Positions 6,934 to 15,378 are shown, numbered from the stretch's first letter. The stretch: DNA of 28,704 nt from Betaproteobacteria bacterium (GCA_009925965.1 RFPW01000005.1:1-28704); one strand, 5' to 3'. Made by a program: numbers and translations. The notes: generated by a model from the sequence alone, not told the origin.

Positions 6934-8124
6934 ATGGTTCGAGGGATTGGTCAGTCAGTGGGTCGCGCCTTCAGTCAAGGGTGCGCCGCCGTTATTCTTT
7001 CGAGCGCGAGCGCCTGGGCAATGGCCCAAGGGGCTCAGGCGGTGGGTGACATGCCCGGTGGTCCAAAGGTTCATCAGCTCAACCTGATCGAACCGGCCAC
7101 GGCGATTGCACGAGATCAGCATTGGATTCACAACTTCGTGATGGTCATCTGTCTGGTGATCTTCGTGGCTGTGTTTGGCGTGATGTTCTTCTCCATCCTC
7201 AAACACCGTAAAAGCAAAGGCGCCAAATCCGCTAGTTTTCATGAAAGTACGGCGGTCGAGATCGCCTGGACGGTGGTGCCTCTGTTGATTGTGGTCGGAA
7301 TGGCCCTGCCGGCGACTCGGATGGTGGTTGAGCAGAAAGACACCTCCGGTGCCGACATCACCATCAAGGCGACCGGCCAACAGTGGAAATGGGGCTATGA
7401 CTACCTGAAGGGCGAAGGCGAGGGCATCAGCATGTACTCGACCCTGACAACCCCTCAGGAGCAGATCGACAACCTCGCACCCAAGAGTCAGACTTATCTG
7501 ACCGAGGTGGACGAGCCCATGGTCGTTCCGGTCGACAAGAAAGTTCGCGTGGTGTTGACCGCTAATGACGTGATCCATGCGTTCTATGTGCCCGCCTTAG
7601 GCATCAAACAGGATGCTGTTCCCGGCTTTGTCCGCGACACATGGTTTCGCGCTGAAAAACCGGGGACGTATCGGGGCTATTGCGCCGAACTGTGCGGCAA
7701 GAACCACGCCTTCATGCCGATCGTGGTCGAGGTCAAGTCCGCCGAGGACTACAAGACCTGGGTGGATGATCGCAAAAAAGCCATGGCTGCTCTGGCCGAC
7801 GACCCCAACAAAGAATGGCAACTGGCTGAGTTGACCGCCCGCGGCGAAAAGGTCTATTCCGGCAACTGCGTTGCCTGCCACCAGGCGAGTGGAGCCGGCG
7901 TCCCGGGCGCCTTCCCGGCGCTGAAAGAAGACAAAGTGGTCCTCGGCCCCCAAGAGGGTCAGATCAAAGTGTTGCTCAACGGCCAGAACCAGGGCATGCC
8001 CGCCTGGAAACAACTCTCGGATGTCGAAATCGCTTCGGTCATCACCTATACCCGCAACGCGTGGGGTAACAAGGCCGAAGACAATATCGTTCAGCCCAGC
8101 GAAGTTGCTGCGGCCCGCAAATAA
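6934..8124 (+). CDS. coxB: Cytochrome c oxidase subunit II with fused cytochrome c domain
   Basis: The 396-residue protein starts with a signal sequence (cleavage probable after AWAMAQG), followed by two membrane helices flanking residues 65-130. The periplasmic cupredoxin domain holds the CuA ligands: His215 in VIHAFYVP and Cys250, Cys254, His258, Met261 in YCAELCGKNHAFM. A C-terminal class I cytochrome c domain carries the heme motif CVACH (Cys312, Cys315, His316) and a distal Met in NQGMPAW. CuA receives electrons from cytochrome c; the fused domain makes this the caa3-like arrangement common in betaproteobacteria. It begins 2 bp after the DUF2244 gene. Confidence 0.97.
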   Translation: MVRGIGQSVGRAFSQGCAAVILSSASAWAMAQGAQAVGDMPGGPKVHQLNLIEPATAIARDQHWIHNFVMVICLVIFVAVFGVMFFSILKHRKSKGAKSASFHESTAVEIAWTVVPLLIVVGMALPATRMVVEQKDTSGADITIKATGQQWKWGYDYLKGEGEGISMYSTLTTPQEQIDNLAPKSQTYLTEVDEPMVVPVDKKVRVVLTANDVIHAFYVPALGIKQDAVPGFVRDTWFRAEKPGTYRGYCAELCGKNHAFMPIVVEVKSAEDYKTWVDDRKKAMAALADDPNKEWQLAELTARGEKVYSGNCVACHQASGAGVPGAFPALKEDKVVLGPQEGQIKVLLNGQNQGMPAWKQLSDVEIASVITYTRNAWGNKAEDNIVQPSEVAAARK

Positions 8125-8165
8125 TCACCAGCCAGTTAGACAGCTAGTCAGTCAGGAGCCTCCTC

Positions 8166-9749
8166 ATGAGCGCAGTACTCGATCATCACGGTCACGCTGA
8201 TCACGCCCACGATCATCCCCATGGTCTGCGTCGTTGGCTGTTTGCGACCAACCACAAGGACATTGGCACGCTCTACTTGTGGTTCTCGTTCGCGATGCTG
8301 ATTGTGGGCGGCCTCAATGCCCTCTTGTTGCGCGCCGAGCTATTTCAGCCTGGTCTGCAGATAGTCAAGCCAGAGGTCTTCAATCAGCTGACCACGATGC
8401 ATGGCCTGATCATGGTGTTCGGCGCGATCATGCCGGCCTTTGTGGGGTTTGCGAACTGGCAGATCCCGCTGATGGTCGGTGCGCCCGACATGGCGTTTGC
8501 CCGGATGAACAACTTCAGCTTTTGGTTGCTGATCCCGTCAGCGCTGTTGCTGGTGGGTAGCTACTTTGCACCAGGCGGAGCGGCTGCGGGCGGCTGGACG
8601 ATGTATGCGCCGCTCTCGCTTCAGATGGGCCCGGGCTTCGACATGGTGATCTTTGCAGTTCACCTGCTCGGCGCCAGTTCGATCATGGGTTCGATCAACA
8701 TCATCACCACCATTCTCAACATGCGTGCCCCCGGCATGACGCTGATGAAGATGCCGATGTTTGTCTGGACCTGGTTGATTACCGCGTACCTGTTGATTGC
8801 GGTGATGCCGGTGTTGGCGGGTGCCATCACGATGACGTTGACCGATCGGCACTTCGGGACGAATTTCTTTAACGCCGCTGGCGGCGGTGACCCGGTCATG
8901 TTCCAGCATATTTTCTGGTTCTTCGGGCACCCTGAGGTCTACATCATGATCCTGCCAGCATTTGGGATCATCTCTGAAATCATTCCAACGTTTGCCCGCA
9001 AGCGTCTGTTCGGCTACCCCTCGATGGTTTATGCGACCTCGTCGATTGCGATCCTGTCGTTCATCGTGTGGGCCCACCACATGTTCACGACCGGGATGCC
9101 CGCGACCGGACAGTTGTTCTTCATGTACGCAACGATGTTGATTGCGGTGCCCACCGGCGTGAAAGTCTTCAACTGGGTCGCTACCATGTGGCGGGGTTCG
9201 ATGACCTTCGAGACCCCGATGCTGTTCGCGATTGGCTTCATTTTTGTGTTCACGATGGGTGGCCTGACCGGCATCATTCTTTCAGTCGCACCGCTCGATA
9301 TCCAGCTCCACGATACGTACTACGTTGTCGCGCATTTCCACTACGTCCTGGTGGCGGGTTCGCTTTTCGCGCTCTTCGCCGGCACCTACTTCTGGTTGCC
9401 GAAGTGGACGGGCCACATGTACGACGAGGGTCTGGGCAAGTTTCACTTCTGGGCCTCGCTGATTACCTTCAACCTGACATTCTTCCCGATGCACTTCCTG
9501 GGCCTCGCCGGAATGCCGCGCCGTTACGCTGACTATGCGATGCAGTTTGCTGACTTCAACGCCTTTGTAACGGTCTCGGCTTTTGGTTTCGGATTTAGCC
9601 AGCTGATCTTCTTGTGGGCGGTCATTAAGTGCATTCGCGGTGGCAAGCCCGCGACGGCGCAAGTCTGGGAAGGCTCCCATGGGTTGGAGTGGACGGTTCC
9701 GAGCCCGGCCCCGTTCCATACCTTTGAGACCCCGCCGACGGTCAAGTGA
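8166..9749 (+). CDS. ctaD: Cytochrome c oxidase subunit I (aa3 type)
   Basis: This 527-residue, 12-helix subunit holds heme a and the heme a3-CuB oxygen-reducing centre. Visible ligands are His79 (TMHGLIMV, heme a), His255 and Tyr259 of HPEVYI (CuB and the cross-linked tyrosine), His304/His305 (WAHHMFTTG, CuB), and His390/His392 in HDTYYVVAHFHYVL (heme a3 and heme a). The D-channel and K-channel regions look intact, so a proton-pumping A-type oxidase is expected. The His-rich N-terminus (DHHGHADHAHDHPHG) is common in this clade. AGGAG precedes ATG 8166 by seven bases. Confidence 0.98.
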   Translation: MSAVLDHHGHADHAHDHPHGLRRWLFATNHKDIGTLYLWFSFAMLIVGGLNALLLRAELFQPGLQIVKPEVFNQLTTMHGLIMVFGAIMPAFVGFANWQIPLMVGAPDMAFARMNNFSFWLLIPSALLLVGSYFAPGGAAAGGWTMYAPLSLQMGPGFDMVIFAVHLLGASSIMGSINIITTILNMRAPGMTLMKMPMFVWTWLITAYLLIAVMPVLAGAITMTLTDRHFGTNFFNAAGGGDPVMFQHIFWFFGHPEVYIMILPAFGIISEIIPTFARKRLFGYPSMVYATSSIAILSFIVWAHHMFTTGMPATGQLFFMYATMLIAVPTGVKVFNWVATMWRGSMTFETPMLFAIGFIFVFTMGGLTGIILSVAPLDIQLHDTYYVVAHFHYVLVAGSLFALFAGTYFWLPKWTGHMYDEGLGKFHFWASLITFNLTFFPMHFLGLAGMPRRYADYAMQFADFNAFVTVSAFGFGFSQLIFLWAVIKCIRGGKPATAQVWEGSHGLEWTVPSPAPFHTFETPPTVK

Positions 9750-9756
9750 TCTTGAG

Positions 9757-9861
9757 ATGATGAGTCCGACCCCGAGAAATCTCCGCACGGCGGTCATCCT
9801 TCTCTCGGTCGCGCTCGTCTTTTTTGCCGGGGTTATCGCTAATCGCTGGCTGTTTGGTTAA
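9757..9861 (+). CDS. Small cytochrome oxidase assembly protein (34 aa)
   Basis: A 34-residue single-pass membrane peptide is encoded seven bases after ctaD: MMSPTPRNLRTAVILL then SVALVFFAGVIANRW. Its length, the Arg-Thr-Ala before the helix and its position between subunit I and the Cox11-type gene match the 'cytochrome oxidase small assembly protein' annotated in many betaproteobacteria. The precise role is not established. GAGATG overlaps the start; either of the two adjacent ATGs (9757, 9760) may be used. The stop codon lies in the first copy of a 10-bp tandem repeat. Confidence 0.8.
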   Translation: MMSPTPRNLRTAVILLSVALVFFAGVIANRWLFG

Positions 9862-9881
9862 GTTTGGTTAAGTTTGGTTAA
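9852..9881 (+). repeat. Three exact tandem copies of a 10-bp unit at a gene end
   Basis: GTTTGGTTAA occurs at 9852-9861, 9862-9871 and 9872-9881. The first copy supplies the last codons and the TAA of the 34-aa assembly protein; the other two fill most of the short gap before ctaG. Each copy repeats a TAA in a different frame. It lacks dyad symmetry, so a terminator or operator role is not indicated. Confidence 0.9.
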
Positions 9882-9896
9882 GGCGATTGGTTACCT

Positions 9897-10466
9897 GTGA
9901 GCTCCATGTTTCATCAGCCTACCCTCGCAGTACTCAACGCTCGAATGCTTGGCAAGCTGGCAGTGATTGCCTGCACGATGTTCGGGTTCGGATTCGCGAT
10001 GATTCCGATTTATCGGACGATCTGTGAAGTTACCGGCGTCAATTCGCTGACTCAGGTCGATCAGGACGCCAAACGATTTGCGGAGAACACTCAGGTCGAC
10101 ATGACGCGGGTGATCAGCGTCGAGTTCGATGCGAACGCTCGGGGGCCTTGGCAATTGCGCCCGCGGACCGGTTCGGTCAATGCCCACCCCGGTGAGCTGG
10201 TGACGGTCGAATATGAGCTGGTCAACACCCTCGACCGGGAAGTGCAGGGCCAGGCGATTCCGAGCTATGCGCCCCAAGCGGCCGCTCAGTGGTTACGCAA
10301 ACTCGAGTGCTTCTGTTTCAAACAACAAAGCCTTGGGCCCAACGAGCGTAGGACGTTTCCTGTGGTCTTCGTGCTCGATCCGAAGATGCCGGCCGAGGTC
10401 GCGACGATTACGTTGTCGTACACGTTTTTTGAAGTTGGTCAGCCTGTGCCGGCCGCTCCAACCTAG
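9897..10466 (+). CDS. ctaG: Cytochrome c oxidase assembly protein, Cox11/CtaG family
   Basis: The 189-residue protein has one N-terminal membrane helix (LAVIACTMFGFGFAMIPIYRTICEVTG) and a periplasmic immunoglobulin-like domain with the copper-binding motif CFCF (Cys138, Cys140), as in Cox11. These proteins insert CuB into subunit I. ANARGPWQLRP, NTLDREVQGQAIPSYAPQAAAQWLRKLECFCF and FPVVFVLDP are family blocks. The start is uncertain between GTG 9897 and ATG 9906; neither has a strong Shine-Dalgarno. Placement between ctaD and subunit III is usual. Confidence 0.95.
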   Translation: MSSMFHQPTLAVLNARMLGKLAVIACTMFGFGFAMIPIYRTICEVTGVNSLTQVDQDAKRFAENTQVDMTRVISVEFDANARGPWQLRPRTGSVNAHPGELVTVEYELVNTLDREVQGQAIPSYAPQAAAQWLRKLECFCFKQQSLGPNERRTFPVVFVLDPKMPAEVATITLSYTFFEVGQPVPAAPT

Positions 10467-10482
10467 GCCGGATTAGCGTCTT

Positions 10483-10749
10483 ATGGTACCCCTGCAATCC
10501 CAGCCACCGGAGTCTGCCCCGGCCATCCCGGAGCCTATGCCCCCGGCTATGCCGGAACCTCTGCGTCGCGCATCCGTGATGCAGACCGTGCGGGTGGTGG
10601 CGTGGTCGTTTATCGGGATTCGTCGCCGTGCGGATCATGATCGCGACGCTGTTCATCTGCATCCCCTGGGGGTGATTGGTGTCGGCATTGGTATGGCGGC
10701 TATTTTTGTGCTCACATTGGTTGCCATCGTGCGTACCATTGCGGGCTAG
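10483..10749 (+). CDS. DUF2970 domain-containing membrane protein
   Basis: The 88-residue protein has a proline-rich N-terminus (about 1-27), then the DUF2970 pattern: QTVRVVAWSFIGIRRRADHDRD, a short HPLGVIGVGI segment and a C-terminal membrane helix (GMAAIFVLTLVAIVRTI). DUF2970 proteins are small, function unknown, and regularly found in betaproteobacterial cox operons between ctaG and subunit III, as here (16 bp after ctaG, 48 bp before subunit III). Confidence 0.85.
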   Translation: MVPLQSQPPESAPAIPEPMPPAMPEPLRRASVMQTVRVVAWSFIGIRRRADHDRDAVHLHPLGVIGVGIGMAAIFVLTLVAIVRTIAG

Positions 10750-10797
10750 TCCTTTGTTTACTTTTTATTGAATCCCGCCAGTTTTGGGGAGCACCTC

Positions 10798-11667
10798 ATG
10801 AGCGCAAGCGCACACACCTTAGATTCACATCATTATTTCGTGCCACAGCCATCAAAGTGGCCGTTTGTTGGCTCGATTGCGATGGTGTTGTTTGGTTATG
10901 GTGCCGCCGGCACCGTGAATGGCACGGCGTATGGGCCCTACACGCTGAGCGCCGGTTTCGCGGTACTGATTTACATGATGTACGGCTGGTTCCATCAGGT
11001 TTCCATCGAGTCGGAGACTGGGCAGTACGGCAAGAATGTGGATGTCTCCTTTCGCTGGTCGATGGGATGGTTCATTTTTTCTGAAGTGATGTTTTTTGCC
11101 GGGTTTTTTGGTGCGCTCTTCTATGCCCGTGCAATCACCTTGCCTTGGCTTAGCGACCTGGATCATCGGGCCATCCTGTGGCCTGACTTTGCGGGCAACT
11201 GGCCGAACAGTGGGCCGGCTGGAACGATCGAGTCGTTTCGGACAATGGGACCATGGCCGATTCCCACGATCAACACAGCCCTGCTACTGACTTCGGGTGT
11301 CACTCTGACAATCGCCCACCATGCGCTCAAAGAAGGCAATCGCGGATTGGTGAAGCTGTGGCTCGCGGCGACGGTCATTCTCGGTACTGTTTTTGTTGGC
11401 TTTCAAGCCTACGAATATGCCCACGCATACTCCGAACTGAACCTCAAACTGACGTCGGGTATTTACGGTTCAACCTTCTTCATGCTGACGGGCTTTCACG
11501 GCTTCCACGTTTGTGTCGGTGCCATCATGTTGGCGGTTGTATGGTTTCGCTTGATGGCGGGGCATTTCACGCCTGAGCATCATTTCGCGTTCGAGGCAGC
11601 GGCTTGGTACTGGCATTTCGTCGACGTCGTCTGGCTCGGTCTGTACCTGATCGTCTATTGGATGTAG
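10798..11667 (+). CDS. ctaE: Cytochrome c oxidase subunit III
   Basis: The 289-residue, seven-helix subunit III stabilises the oxidase core and binds lipids near the oxygen path. Signatures include HHYFVPQPSKWPFVGSIAM, the block SFRWSMGWFIFSEVMFFAGFFGALFYAR, LTIAHHALKEGN, FVGFQAYEYAHAYSELNLKL and TGFHGFHVCVGAIML. ATG 10798 is chosen over an upstream TTG in frame because GGGGAG precedes it by six bases and the family homology begins there. It is the last plus-strand gene before the antisense DUF2909 gene, so the structural part of the operon probably ends here. Confidence 0.97.
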   Translation: MSASAHTLDSHHYFVPQPSKWPFVGSIAMVLFGYGAAGTVNGTAYGPYTLSAGFAVLIYMMYGWFHQVSIESETGQYGKNVDVSFRWSMGWFIFSEVMFFAGFFGALFYARAITLPWLSDLDHRAILWPDFAGNWPNSGPAGTIESFRTMGPWPIPTINTALLLTSGVTLTIAHHALKEGNRGLVKLWLAATVILGTVFVGFQAYEYAHAYSELNLKLTSGIYGSTFFMLTGFHGFHVCVGAIMLAVVWFRLMAGHFTPEHHFAFEAAAWYWHFVDVVWLGLYLIVYWM

Positions 11668-11679
11668 TTGGCTGGGGGC

Positions 11680-11697
11680 GGGGGCTGCCAGGCCCCC
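11680..11697 (+). terminator. GC-rich hairpin after subunit III
   Basis: GGGGGC (11680-11685) and GCCCCC (11692-11697) form a 6-bp stem with a 6-nt loop, 12 bases after the subunit III stop. It lies between convergent ends of ctaE and the DUF2909 gene. No T-run follows on either strand, so intrinsic termination is only a guess. Confidence 0.35.
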
Positions 11698-11772
11698 TGA
11701 CTGCGCGCTATCCAAGGACTGTCGCTGTCCAGCGAGTCCGCGGAGGTACGAGGTGGGGAAGGCCCTACCTCG

Positions 11773-11979
11773 TCACTGGATTGGCACCCCAGTGCTCTGG
11801 ATCCATCCCATCCAGTGCGAAAAAAGAAGTGTCAAAAACAGCAGGACGGATAGACCAATCCTCAGGGCCAGTGCGCGCACGACATTGCGGGTCTGGCCAC
11901 GGTCGCGGATCAGAAACACCATGGCGGACGCAAGGCTGCCGACGATGAGCAGGAATGCGATGACGAGGACCCACTTCAA
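11773..11979 (-). CDS. DUF2909 family twin-transmembrane protein
   Basis: The 68-residue product has two membrane helices (MKWVLVIAFLLIVGSLASAMV and LRIGLSVLLFLTLLFSHWMG) joined by a basic loop LIRDRGQTRNVVRAL, the DUF2909 pattern. The function is unknown. The start is TTG 11979, supported by GGAG six bases upstream on the minus strand and by the family start. The gene lies antisense inside the oxidase cluster, convergent with subunit III and divergent from SURF1, so SURF1 and the genes after it need their own promoter. Confidence 0.85.
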   Translation of the reverse strand: MKWVLVIAFLLIVGSLASAMVFLIRDRGQTRNVVRALALRIGLSVLLFLTLLFSHWMGWIQSTGVPIQ

Positions 11980-12017
11980 AATGCACTCCAGCGAGAGAGC
12001 GGCCGGACGGATGCGGG

Positions 12018-12039
12018 CCAGATCGACGATTCTATCTGG
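12018..12039. promoter_or_regulatory. Inverted repeat in the DUF2909-SURF1 divergent gap
   Basis: CCAGAT (12018-12023) and ATCTGG (12034-12039) are perfectly inverted around a 10-bp spacer, in the 72-bp gap between the divergent DUF2909 and SURF1 starts. The position would suit an operator or a short hairpin 13 bases before the SURF1 GTG. No known regulator is recognised, and chance is possible. Confidence 0.25.
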
Positions 12040-12051
12040 GGTTGGGGTCGG

Positions 12052-12816
12052 GTGAGCGCGGCGTCAAAGGCGCAGTTGCGGCGGTGGGTGGGCGCATCAG
12101 CGACGCTGGCCGTGGTCATTGCCGGGCTCTCGCTCGGCGATTGGCAGGTACGTCGGGCGGCTGAAAAGCTCGCGGCGCAACAGATGCGTGATACCGCCAG
12201 CGCCTCTGCGCCGATGGCGGTGCCTGCTGTGGTTTTGCCGGCGGCTGATCTGGACGGCCGGCGCGTCATGGTCACCGGTCGGATGCTGATGGATCAATCA
12301 ATTTTTATTGATAATCGATCGAATCAGGGGGTCGCCGGGATGCATGTCGTGACCCCGGTCGAATTGGCTCCCGGAGGGCCAGCGATTCTTGTGCTTCGGG
12401 GTTGGGTTGCCAGTGATCCAGCCAATCGAAGCCAGTTGCCGGTGCTGCGCGGTCTTCCCGAAACCGTTCAGATTGAAGGCTTGGCCCAGCGTGAAATCGG
12501 TCGTGGACTGGAGCTCCCCCGCCTATTTTCTACTGAACAAACGCCCGATCCTGCTCAGCGCCTTTGGGTCAATATTAATGTGGATCATTACGCACGGTGG
12601 TCCGGCATGAAGCTGCAACCGGTGATCGTCCGCCAAACCTCCGCCCTGGACGATGGTTTGGTTCGGGCCTGGCCTAAGCCTGGCGATGATGTGGTCAAAC
12701 ATGAGGGTTATGCCACGCAATGGTACGGCCTCTCGCTTGCCGCGGGGCTTCTATGGCTTTGGGCAACGTTTAAGTCCCGGCAAGCCACGCGCCGGGGAGA
12801 GGGTGGGTCCCAATGA
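12052..12816 (+). CDS. SURF1 family cytochrome oxidase biogenesis protein
   Basis: The 254-residue protein has an N-terminal membrane helix (VGASATLAVVIAGLSLGDWQVRR), a large periplasmic domain and a C-terminal helix after GYATQWYGLSLAAGLLWLWATF, the SURF1 layout. Family blocks include LGDWQVRRAAEK, VTGRMLMDQSIFIDNRSNQGVAGMHVVTP and LVLRGWVASD. SURF1 helps place heme a in subunit I. The start is GTG 12052; the upstream GGGGTTGGGG is a poor Shine-Dalgarno. Its stop overlaps the next gene by 4 bp (12813-12816), indicating translational coupling. Confidence 0.93.
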   Translation: MSAASKAQLRRWVGASATLAVVIAGLSLGDWQVRRAAEKLAAQQMRDTASASAPMAVPAVVLPAADLDGRRVMVTGRMLMDQSIFIDNRSNQGVAGMHVVTPVELAPGGPAILVLRGWVASDPANRSQLPVLRGLPETVQIEGLAQREIGRGLELPRLFSTEQTPDPAQRLWVNINVDHYARWSGMKLQPVIVRQTSALDDGLVRAWPKPGDDVVKHEGYATQWYGLSLAAGLLWLWATFKSRQATRRGEGGSQ

Positions 12817-13385
12817 GTGCCGAACGTTCCAAATCTCAGTGGATGATGTGGCTGGTTCTCGCGGTCTGTGCAGCCCCGGTCATCGCCTCGTATGCACTCT
12901 ATTTTTGGGTGCGCCCCGATGGCAGAACCAATTATGGGGAGCTCCTTGAACCACAACGCGATTTGCCCGCGATTCAATTGAAAACATTGGAGGGGGCACT
13001 CGCTGAATGGACCCAGTGGCGGGGGCGCTGGATCTTGTTGACCGCCGCGCCGGGGGAGTGCCCAGCCGACTGTGTCCAGCAGCTCTATGTGATGCGACAG
13101 GTGAGGCTGACGACCGGTAAGGACCAGGACCGGATCGAACGGGTCTGGTTGCTGACCAACGATCAGGCACCCGATCCTGCGTTGATCGGCCAGCATAGTG
13201 GATTGCAGGTGGTGCGCCCGCAGTCGGCGAGTGTTGACCCGAGGCTTACCGACTCGTTTTCGCCAGGCCACATTTTTGTGGTCGATCCATTGGGCCACGT
13301 GATGATGCGGTTCCCGCTGGAGGTCGATCCGAATCGAATGAAAAAAGACATTGCCCGCTTGCTGCGGGCGAGTCGGGTGGGCTGA
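12813..13385 (+). CDS. SCO-like thioredoxin-fold protein of the cox cluster
   Basis: The 190-residue protein has one N-terminal membrane helix (MMWLVLAVCAAPVIASYALYFWV) and a periplasmic thioredoxin-like domain. A CxxxC pair (Cys83 and Cys87, in GECPADCVQQLY) occupies the place of the SCO copper site, and GHIFVVDPLGHVMMRFP resembles the SCO strand near the distal His, so a role in copper delivery or thiol reduction for CuA is plausible. It is weakly similar to classical SCO1 and often annotated simply as hypothetical or cytochrome oxidase-related. ATG overlaps the SURF1 stop; ctaA follows 29 bp later. Confidence 0.8.
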   Translation: MSAERSKSQWMMWLVLAVCAAPVIASYALYFWVRPDGRTNYGELLEPQRDLPAIQLKTLEGALAEWTQWRGRWILLTAAPGECPADCVQQLYVMRQVRLTTGKDQDRIERVWLLTNDQAPDPALIGQHSGLQVVRPQSASVDPRLTDSFSPGHIFVVDPLGHVMMRFPLEVDPNRMKKDIARLLRASRVG

Positions 13386-13414
13386 ACCACGATGCACTCA
13401 ACTGGGGTTTAAAG

Positions 13415-14434
13415 ATGTATCGGAAGTTGATCCTGCTCGCGGTGTTAGTCACGCTCTGCCTGATTCCGTTTGGTGCCTGGGTCCGTCTGACGGACGCCGG
13501 ACTGGGTTGTCCGGACTGGCCTGGGTGCTATGGCAAGCTCACGCCGACCCACGCGATCGACGAAATTAGCCGCGCGGTCGATGTGCAGGGGGGTGAACAC
13601 GGGCCAGTTTCGTTGGGCAAGGCCTGGCGGGAAATGGCGCATCGGTATGTCGCCTCAGCTCTGGGGTTTTTGCTTCTCATCATCGCGGGATGGGCGGTCG
13701 CCAGGCGCGAATCCCTCAAGCAGAGCCCCGCGCTGGCTCTGGTGATTGTGGGCTTGGTGATCCTGCAGGGGATGTTCGGTAAATGGACCGTGACCTTGCT
13801 CCTGAAACCCGCCATCGTGACCGGTCATTTGATCGGTGGAATGACCCTACTGGCGCTTCTGACCTGGCTTGCACTGCGCCAATTTGGGGGGACGGTGGCG
13901 AGCCGAACCGGTTCTTGGCTGAGTCCGGTTGATCCGGAGCCGCTGGCGCGTCTCTTACCCTATGCCCGGATCGGCTTGGTTCTGCTGGCGGTCCAGATTG
14001 TTCTTGGGGGATGGGTGAGCACCAATTACGCGGCACTGGCCTGCACGGACCTGCCGACCTGCCAGGGCAGTTGGTGGCCGAGCATGAAAATGTCTGAGGG
14101 CTTCCATATCGCCCGCGAACTGGGCAAGACGGCAACCGGCGAGGGTTTGTCGCTCCAGGCCTTGACGGCGATTCACTGGGTTCATCGACTGGGCGCGGTG
14201 GTGATCACCCTCTGGATTGCCGGGCTGGCTTGGGCTACCGTTCGGGCGGGGGCTCTGCGCCTGGGTCTTGGGCTGGTCGGCGGCCTGGTTTTGCAAGTGG
14301 TACTGGGCCTCTCGAATGTGTGGTTTGGTTTGCCGCTCCCCGTCGCCGTCGCGCACAACGCAAGTGCTGGGCTGCTGCTCATGGTGATCGTGGTGCTAAA
14401 CTTTCGGGCTAATCTCGCTGCGCGAATCCAATGA
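13415..14434 (+). CDS. ctaA: Heme A synthase (COX15/CtaA family)
   Basis: The 339-residue, roughly eight-helix membrane enzyme oxidises the C8 methyl of heme O to give heme A. Seen: GAWVRLTDAGLGCPDWPGCYGKLTP after the first helix, the heme-ligand region EMAHRYVASALGFLLL, TGHLIGGMTLLALLTWL, the second half's LACTDLPTCQGSWWP cysteine loop, and IHWVHRLGAVVI. Cys pairs occur in both extracellular loops. Length is normal. Its 3' end overlaps ctaB by 4 bp (ATGA at 14431-14434), so the two heme a synthesis enzymes are coupled. Confidence 0.95.
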   Translation: MYRKLILLAVLVTLCLIPFGAWVRLTDAGLGCPDWPGCYGKLTPTHAIDEISRAVDVQGGEHGPVSLGKAWREMAHRYVASALGFLLLIIAGWAVARRESLKQSPALALVIVGLVILQGMFGKWTVTLLLKPAIVTGHLIGGMTLLALLTWLALRQFGGTVASRTGSWLSPVDPEPLARLLPYARIGLVLLAVQIVLGGWVSTNYAALACTDLPTCQGSWWPSMKMSEGFHIARELGKTATGEGLSLQALTAIHWVHRLGAVVITLWIAGLAWATVRAGALRLGLGLVGGLVLQVVLGLSNVWFGLPLPVAVAHNASAGLLLMVIVVLNFRANLAARIQ

Positions 14435-15378
14435 ACCAGGCCGTCTCGCTGTCCCCGGGTTGGCGCCATACCGCCCTCCAGTATCTCGAACTCACCAAGC
14501 CGCGCGTGGTGATGCTGGCTGCGTTTTGCGCGGTCATTGGCATGCTGCTGGCCACCGATGCCATGGTGCCGGCAAGAATCTTGTTGGCGGGCACGGCCGG
14601 AATTTCACTCCTTGCTGGTGCCGGTTTCGTTTTTAATTGTCTGGTCGAGCGCAGCATTGATGCCAAGATGGCGCGCACCCGCGCCCGCCCCCTGCCCCGC
14701 GGAACGGTTGGCGTGACGCAGTCCTTGATTTTTGCGGGCATTCTGGGCGGAATCGGTGCAAGCCTTTTGCTGGCGTTCGTCAATGCGCTGACGATGTGGC
14801 TGACGCTTGCGACCTTTGTCGGTTATGCGGTGATCTATACCGTCGTGCTCAAGCCGATGACGCCGCAGAACATCGTGATCGGTGGCGCTTCAGGTGCAAT
14901 GCCGCCGGTGCTCGGTTGGGCTGCTGTGGCCAATGATGTTCCGGCGCAGGCCTGGTTGCTCTGCCTGATCATTTTTGTCTGGACGCCCCCCCATTTTTGG
15001 GCGCTCGCTTTGTATCGGGTCGAGGACTATCGGCATAGCGGCTTGCCCATGTTGCCAGTGACCCACGGCTCGCGGTTTACCCGGCTACAGATCCTGCTCT
15101 ATTCGGTTTTGTTGCTCGCCACGACCACCTTGCCGTATCTGATTCAGATGAGCGGGCTGTTTTACCTGATCGCCCAACTGATTCTCGGCGGGATCTTTAT
15201 CTTCTACGCTTGGCGGCTTTGGGTTGACTACTCGGATGCGCTGGCCAAGCGAACCTTCAAGTACTCGATCGAATACCTCGGGCTGTTATTCGCGGCGCTG
15301 CTCGTCGACCATTGGGTGGACGCATGGCTGATGACGCAATGGGCTGACTGGTTCGGTCGGGCGGCGGGTCCTGGGTGA
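14431..15378 (+). CDS. cyoE: Protoheme IX farnesyltransferase (heme O synthase)
   Basis: The 315-residue UbiA-family membrane prenyltransferase converts heme B to heme O, which ctaA then turns into heme A. Family blocks are LELTKPRVVMLAAFCAVIGM, the first metal/prenyl-diphosphate motif NCLVERSIDAKMARTRARPL (Asn69, Glu73, Asp77), GAMPPVLGWAAV, FVWTPPHFWALALYRVEDYRHSGLPMLPV. At position 73 a Glu stands where most bacterial members have Asp. It overlaps ctaA and the SCO1 gene by 4 bp at each end. Also called ctaB. Confidence 0.96.
   Translation: MNQAVSLSPGWRHTALQYLELTKPRVVMLAAFCAVIGMLLATDAMVPARILLAGTAGISLLAGAGFVFNCLVERSIDAKMARTRARPLPRGTVGVTQSLIFAGILGGIGASLLLAFVNALTMWLTLATFVGYAVIYTVVLKPMTPQNIVIGGASGAMPPVLGWAAVANDVPAQAWLLCLIIFVWTPPHFWALALYRVEDYRHSGLPMLPVTHGSRFTRLQILLYSVLLLATTTLPYLIQMSGLFYLIAQLILGGIFIFYAWRLWVDYSDALAKRTFKYSIEYLGLLFAALLVDHWVDAWLMTQWADWFGRAAGPG

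Noticed and set aside
8154..8164. AGGAG and CTCCT inverted repeat around the ctaD Shine-Dalgarno
   Set aside because: Only one base separates the arms, so no hairpin can form; simple Shine-Dalgarno function suffices.
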